Assembly (NCBI RefSeq): GCF_003259195.1
Contig: NZ_QJPK01000001.1
Span: 721,570 to 785,569 of the forward strand
From: Paracoccus sediminilitoris
GTDB taxonomy: Bacteria > Pseudomonadota > Alphaproteobacteria > Rhodobacterales > Rhodobacteraceae
Length of the DNA: 64,000 bases
Direction: 5' to 3'
A program made the translations under genes and the position numbers. The notes under the pieces were generated by a model, which was given only the letters and a program-made list of their open reading frames with translations, was not told the DNA's origin and searched no databases. Shown piece by piece: positions 60,646 through 64,000 of the stretch. Positions within the stretch are counted from its first letter, which is position 1; every line of letters begins with the position of its first letter.

Positions 60646-61485
60646 TCAACGCCCCTTCTTTTTCGCGTGGCGCGAACGCAAGATATACTTGTCGGTCGCC
60701 TTGTTGCTGCGGGTCTTCTTGCCCTTGGTGTCTTTACCCCAGGGCGTGACCGGCGTGCGGCCACCCGACGTGCGACCTTCACCACCACCATGCGGGTGGT
60801 CGATCGGGTTCATGGCAACACCGCGAACCGAAGGACGGATGCCCTTGTGGCGGTTGCGACCTGCTTTACCCAGGTTCTGGTTCGAGTGGTCGGCGTTCGA
60901 CACGGCACCGATGGTGGCCATGCATTCCTGACGGACCAGGCGCAGTTCACCCGAGGACAGGCGGATCTGTGCATAGCCGCCGTCGCGACCGACGAACTGG
61001 GCATAGGTGCCGGCCGAACGTGCGATCTGGCCGCCCTTGCCGGGCTTCAGCTCGACGTTGTGGACGATCGTACCGATCGGCATGCCGCTGAAGGGCATGG
61101 CGTTGCCCGGCTTTACGTCGACTTTCTTGCCGGCGAAGATCTTGTCGCCAATGGCCAGACGCTGCGGGGCCAGGATATAGGCCTGCTCGCCGTCTTCGTA
61201 CTTGACCAGTGCGATGAATGCCGTGCGGTTGGGATCGTATTCGATGCGTTCGACAACAGCCGCCACGTCGAATTTCGTCCGCTTGAAATCGACGATGCGA
61301 TACAGGCGCTTTGCACCGCCGCCTTGGCGACGCATGGTGATCCGTCCGGTGTTGTTCCGGCCGCCTTTCTTGGTCAGACCCTCAGTGAGGGTTTTGACCG
61401 GGCGACCTTTCCAAAGCTCCGAACGGTCGATCAGAACCAGCCCACGCTGGCCAGGCGTCGTCGGTTTATACGACTTCAATGCCAT
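60646..61485 (-). CDS. rplB: 50S ribosomal protein L2
   Basis: Peptidyl-transferase-centre protein, 279 residues, [28 protein letters not shown], the middle [20 protein letters not shown], and the conserved [31 protein letters not shown] loop with the critical His. A 92-base gap with a hairpin precedes it. Confidence 0.98.
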   Translation of the reverse strand: MALKSYKPTTPGQRGLVLIDRSELWKGRPVKTLTEGLTKKGGRNNTGRITMRRQGGGAKRLYRIVDFKRTKFDVAAVVERIEYDPNRTAFIALVKYEDGEQAYILAPQRLAIGDKIFAGKKVDVKPGNAMPFSGMPIGTIVHNVELKPGKGGQIARSAGTYAQFVGRDGGYAQIRLSSGELRLVRQECMATIGAVSNADHSNQNLGKAGRNRHKGIRPSVRGVAMNPIDHPHGGGEGRTSGGRTPVTPWGKDTKGKKTRSNKATDKYILRSRHAKKKGR

Positions 61486-61533
61486 CTTTCTGTCTTCCGT
61501 TGCTTTGGACCGAGGTGGTCCGTTTCAGTCGAT

Positions 61534-61560
61534 GCGGCCCCGGGACACGCCCGTGGCCGC
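61534..61560 (-). promoter_or_regulatory. Hairpin in the rplW-rplB gap
   Basis: GCGGCC and GGCCGC enclose CGGG/CCCG with one mismatch, forming a stable stem in an unusually long gap within the S10 genes. Confidence 0.45.
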
Positions 61561-61577
61561 AGAATCGTGCTCTGCTA

Positions 61578-61874
61578 TCAGAGACCGGTCGACACGTCGA
61601 TAGTGTTGCCGGCTTCCAGCGTGACATAGGCTTTCTTGACGTCGACCCGACGGCCAAGTTGACCCTTGAAACGCTTGGTCTTGCCTTTGGTGATGGTGGT
61701 GTTGACCGCCTTCACCTTGACGCCGAACAGGGCTTCGACGGCCTGCTTGATCTGCGGCTTGGTCGAATCCTTGCTCACCTGGAACACGACGCCGTTGTTG
61801 TCGGCGGTCATGGTCGCTTTTTCGGTGATGATCGGCTTGACGATCACGTCGTAATGTTCAGCTTTCGCGCTCAT
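61578..61874 (-). CDS. rplW: 50S ribosomal protein L23
   Basis: Exit-tunnel protein that docks trigger factor and SRP, 98 residues, [53 protein letters not shown]. It overlaps the rplD stop as ATGA. Confidence 0.98.
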   Translation of the reverse strand: MSAKAEHYDVIVKPIITEKATMTADNNGVVFQVSKDSTKPQIKQAVEALFGVKVKAVNTTITKGKTKRFKGQLGRRVDVKKAYVTLEAGNTIDVSTGL

Positions 61875-62491
61875 TTCAGACGAGCCTCCAGAGCTTCGAC
61901 ACCAGCGCGCGTGATCACCAGCGTGTCACGCTTGAGGATGTCATACACGTTGGCACCCATCGACGGCAGGATATCCACGCCTTCGAGGTTGCGGGCGGCA
62001 CGGGCGAAGTTCTCGTTCACTTCGGAACCGTCGATCACCAGCACGCGCTTCCAACCGTTTTCCTTGACGGCCTTCGCGACTGCCGAGGTCTTGGCGTTGT
62101 CGAGGTTCAGATCCTCAATGATCACCAGTTCACCAGCAGTTGCTTTTGCCGACAGGGCATGACGCAGACCCAGGGCCCGCACCTTCTTGGGCAGGTCGAA
62201 AGCGTGCGACCGCGGGGTCGGACCCTTGTAGACACCACCGTGACGGAAGGTCGGCGCCTTGCGGGAACCGTGACGTGCGCCGCCGGTGCCCTTCTGGCGA
62301 TAGATCTTCTTGGTCGAGTAGCTGACGTCGGACTTGCCCAGCACCGAGTGGGTGCCTGCCTGTGCCTTCGCACGCTGCCAGCGCACGACACGCTGCAGGA
62401 GGTCGCCACGCGGCACCAACCCGAAGATATCGTCGGCCAGCTCGATCGACCCGGCTTTGCCGGCGTCCAGCTTGATCACATCGAGTTTCAT
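61871..62491 (-). CDS. rplD: 50S ribosomal protein L4
   Basis: Tunnel-constriction protein, 206 residues, [57 protein letters not shown] (the extended tunnel loop) and [23 protein letters not shown]. In E. coli L4 represses the S10 operon; no such leader match was identified. Its ATG shares one base with the rplC stop. Confidence 0.98.
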   Translation of the reverse strand: MKLDVIKLDAGKAGSIELADDIFGLVPRGDLLQRVVRWQRAKAQAGTHSVLGKSDVSYSTKKIYRQKGTGGARHGSRKAPTFRHGGVYKGPTPRSHAFDLPKKVRALGLRHALSAKATAGELVIIEDLNLDNAKTSAVAKAVKENGWKRVLVIDGSEVNENFARAARNLEGVDILPSMGANVYDILKRDTLVITRAGVEALEARLK

Positions 62492-63345
62492 CACTTGTCT
62501 CCTTCCGGCGCGGCTTCGCCGTTGTCGGACTCGGTCGATGCCTCGGCTTCCTTCAGCGCAGCTTCCTGTTCGGCGGCTGCAGCTTCCTCGGCGGCGGCGC
62601 GTGCTGCTTCTTCCTCGGCTGCAGCGGCATTCGCTGCTTCCTCGGCCAGACGCTTGGCTTCCTCGGCTGCCGACTTCAGCGCGGCGGGATAGATGACGTT
62701 CTCGGGCGTGGCCTTCTTGACCGCATCCTTGATCGTGACCCAGCCACCCTTGGAACCGGGAACCGAACCCTTGACCATGATCAGGCCACGGTCGGCATCG
62801 GTACGGACGACCTGCAGGTTCTGGGTGGTGACGCGAACCGCACCCAGGTGACCGGCCATCTTCTTACCCTTGAAGACCTTGCCGGGATCCTGACACTGAC
62901 CGGTCGAACCATGCGAACGGTGGCTGACCGACACGCCGTGCGACGCGCGAAGACCACCGAAGTTGTGACGCTTCATCGCGCCCGCAAAGCCCTTACCGAT
63001 CGAGATGCCGGCGATATCGACGTACTGACCGGCGAAGTAGTGGTCAGCCGTGATTTCCTCACCGACATTGATCAGGTTTTCTTCGGCGACGCGGAATTCC
63101 GCGATCTTGCGCTTGGGCGCGACCGAAGCTTTAGCAAAGTGACCGCGCATGGCAGCGGTGGTCCGCTTGGCCTTGGCAGTGCCTGCACCCAGCTGAACAG
63201 CCGTATAGCCGTCGCGGTCAGCGGTACGCTGAGCGACGACCTGAAGGCCGTCCATTTGAAGAACAGTGACGGGAACCTGACGGCCATCTTCCAGGAAGAG
63301 ACGCGTCATGCCCAGTTTCTTGGCGATAACACCAGTACGCAACAT
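62491..63345 (-). CDS. rplC: 50S ribosomal protein L3 with long acidic-alanine tail
   Basis: Early-assembly protein near the peptidyl-transferase centre, 284 residues. The core (about 1-215) has [47 protein letters not shown] and the loop around the conserved methylated Gln. From about residue 217 an Ala/Glu-rich, probably helical tail of some 65 residues follows, absent from E. coli L3 (209 residues). Confidence 0.97.
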   Translation of the reverse strand: MLRTGVIAKKLGMTRLFLEDGRQVPVTVLQMDGLQVVAQRTADRDGYTAVQLGAGTAKAKRTTAAMRGHFAKASVAPKRKIAEFRVAEENLINVGEEITADHYFAGQYVDIAGISIGKGFAGAMKRHNFGGLRASHGVSVSHRSHGSTGQCQDPGKVFKGKKMAGHLGAVRVTTQNLQVVRTDADRGLIMVKGSVPGSKGGWVTIKDAVKKATPENVIYPAALKSAAEEAKRLAEEAANAAAAEEEAARAAAEEAAAAEQEAALKEAEASTESDNGEAAPEGDK

Positions 63346-63356
63346 GATCTGCCTCC

Positions 63357-63665
63357 TCAGACTTTGATCTCGACATCCACGCCGGCGGCGAGGTCGAGCT
63401 TCATGAGGGCGTCAACGGTCTGCGGAGTCGGGTCGACGATGTCCAGCAGACGCTTGTGCGTGCGGATTTCCCACTGGTCGCGCGACTTCTTGTCGATGTG
63501 CGGACCACGGAGAACCGTGAATTTTTCGATCTTGTTCGGCAGCGGGATCGGGCCGCGAACGGTCGCGCCGGTGCGCTTGGCCGTATTGACGATCTCCTGC
63601 GTGCTGGCGTCCAGCACACGATAGTCAAAGGCTTTCAGCCGGATCCGGATATTCTGGCTTTGCAT
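63357..63665 (-). CDS. rpsJ: 30S ribosomal protein S10
   Basis: Head protein, also antitermination factor NusE, 102 residues, [34 protein letters not shown] and [27 protein letters not shown]. The ATG at 63665 follows AAGGGAAGTGCA. It is first in the S10 group, 270 bases after tuf. Confidence 0.98.
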   Translation of the reverse strand: MQSQNIRIRLKAFDYRVLDASTQEIVNTAKRTGATVRGPIPLPNKIEKFTVLRGPHIDKKSRDQWEIRTHKRLLDIVDPTPQTVDALMKLDLAAGVDVEIKV

Positions 63666-63749
63666 TGCACTTCCCTTGGTGGGGAGTTCCAGTCGAGAGG
63701 CTGACATCGCACCGCGCGGCGCCAGCATCGGACCGTATGAAATAGTAGA

Positions 63750-63771
63750 GGCCGCCCTTGCAAAGGCGGCC
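63750..63771 (-). promoter_or_regulatory. Hairpin in the rpsJ leader
   Basis: GGCCGCC/GGCGGCC with an 8-base loop lies 85 bases before rpsJ. The stem sequence is the same as in the tuf terminator 130 bases further upstream, but here no U-run follows. Confidence 0.5.
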
Positions 63772-63826
63772 CTACGGGCTGCAGCCGATTCTGTCGGAAA
63801 AGCGACAGTCCCGACGGCGATGCCGC

Positions 63827-63855
63827 CATCTGCCCGATATGGTCGCTTGCGTCAA
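63827..63855 (-). promoter_or_regulatory. Weak candidate rpsJ promoter
   Basis: On the minus strand TTGACG is followed after 17 bases by CAGATG. The -35 box is strong and the -10 weak. It lies just after the tuf terminator, with a predicted leader of about 155 bases. Confidence 0.35.
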
Positions 63856-63885
63856 GAGGGCTTGGCCCCATGGCGGCCCCGCACA

Positions 63886-63914
63886 TAAAAAAAGGCCGCC
63901 CGAAGGCGGCCTTT
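63886..63914 (-). terminator. Terminator after tuf
   Basis: AAAGGCCGCC/GGCGGCCTTT with a CGAA loop, followed on the minus strand by TTTTTTT. It separates the tuf transcript from the S10 genes. Confidence 0.9.
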
Positions 63915-63935
63915 CGCGTCCCGATCCAAAAAGGA

Positions 63936-64000
63936 TCAGGCGATGATTTTGGAGACGACGCCTGCGCCGACGGTGCGGCCGCCTTCGCGGATAGCAAAGC
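63936..64000 (-). CDS. tuf: Elongation factor Tu, C-terminal end only
   Basis: Only the last 20 codons are in the window: FAIREGGRTVGAGVVSKIIA then TGA, the near-invariant end of EF-Tu, which delivers aminoacyl-tRNA to the ribosome. The 5' part lies beyond the window edge. Confidence 0.95.
   Translation of the reverse strand, partial: FAIREGGRTVGAGVVSKIIA

Noticed and set aside
1..64000. Mobile elements, prophage, CRISPR arrays or rRNA operon
   Set aside because: No transposase, integrase, terminal repeats, regularly spaced repeats or rRNA sequence was recognised anywhere in the window.

Overview
The window is a GC-rich, densely coded piece of an alphaproteobacterial chromosome. Gene content and order point to the Rhodobacteraceae, most likely Paracoccus or a close relative. 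The clues are an Mcl1-type malyl-CoA lyase, a bztABCD-like amino-acid transporter, a TIGR02186/TauE pair, a coupled lysC-ptsP region, rpmH-rnpA-yidD/yidC-MOSC-engB-argB, and a luxR-luxI pair beside rplQ. I see no rRNA, prophage, insertion sequence or CRISPR. Many genes are translationally coupled by ATGA, GTGA or TGATG overlaps.

Region 1 (1-9.5 kb): a truncated cytochrome P450 with a Ca2+/H+ antiporter, rpmI-rplT, pyruvate kinase with a small membrane protein, an N-formylglutamate amidohydrolase, a D-amino-acid transaminase, mcl1 (ethylmalonyl-CoA pathway), and a TIGR02186 protein with a TauE permease. Region 2 (9.6-20.4 kb): surE-pcm-nlpD, a tolC-like gene coupled to a divergent methyltransferase, tRNA-Cys, a Kdo transferase, a DUF1178 protein, lysC and ptsP. 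Region 3 (20.5-29.1 kb): opgG-opgH-opgC for periplasmic glucans, facing two overlapping SGNH/GSCFA-type genes, then tRNA-Arg and an orphan sensor kinase.

Region 4 (29.3-37.5 kb): rpmH-rnpA-yidD, ttcA, an EAL phosphodiesterase, yidC-MOSC-engB, argB and a SixA-like phosphatase. Region 5 (37.5-47.8 kb): bztABCD, the coupled crcB-rluC-HAD-atp12 run, rarA, and the quorum-sensing pair luxR-luxI. Region 6 (48.1-64 kb): the ribosomal superoperon on the minus strand, from the end of tuf through S10, spc and alpha genes to rpoA and rplQ. It includes secY and adk. rpmJ and rpsD are not in their usual alpha-operon positions.

No wholly new multi-gene system is evident. The most interesting points are: (a) a 41-codon ORF with a near-perfect Shine-Dalgarno overlapping the luxR start out of frame; (b) the ribosomal superoperon broken into separate units by terminators, candidate promoters and structured leaders, including a reverse-oriented secreted-protein gene between rpmD and rplO; (c) the SGNH/GSCFA pair beside the osmoregulated-glucan genes; (d) several operator-like palindromes (pyk, opgG, rplO); and (e) a long Ala/Glu-rich tail on ribosomal protein L3. 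All promoter and terminator calls come from reading the sequence by eye.
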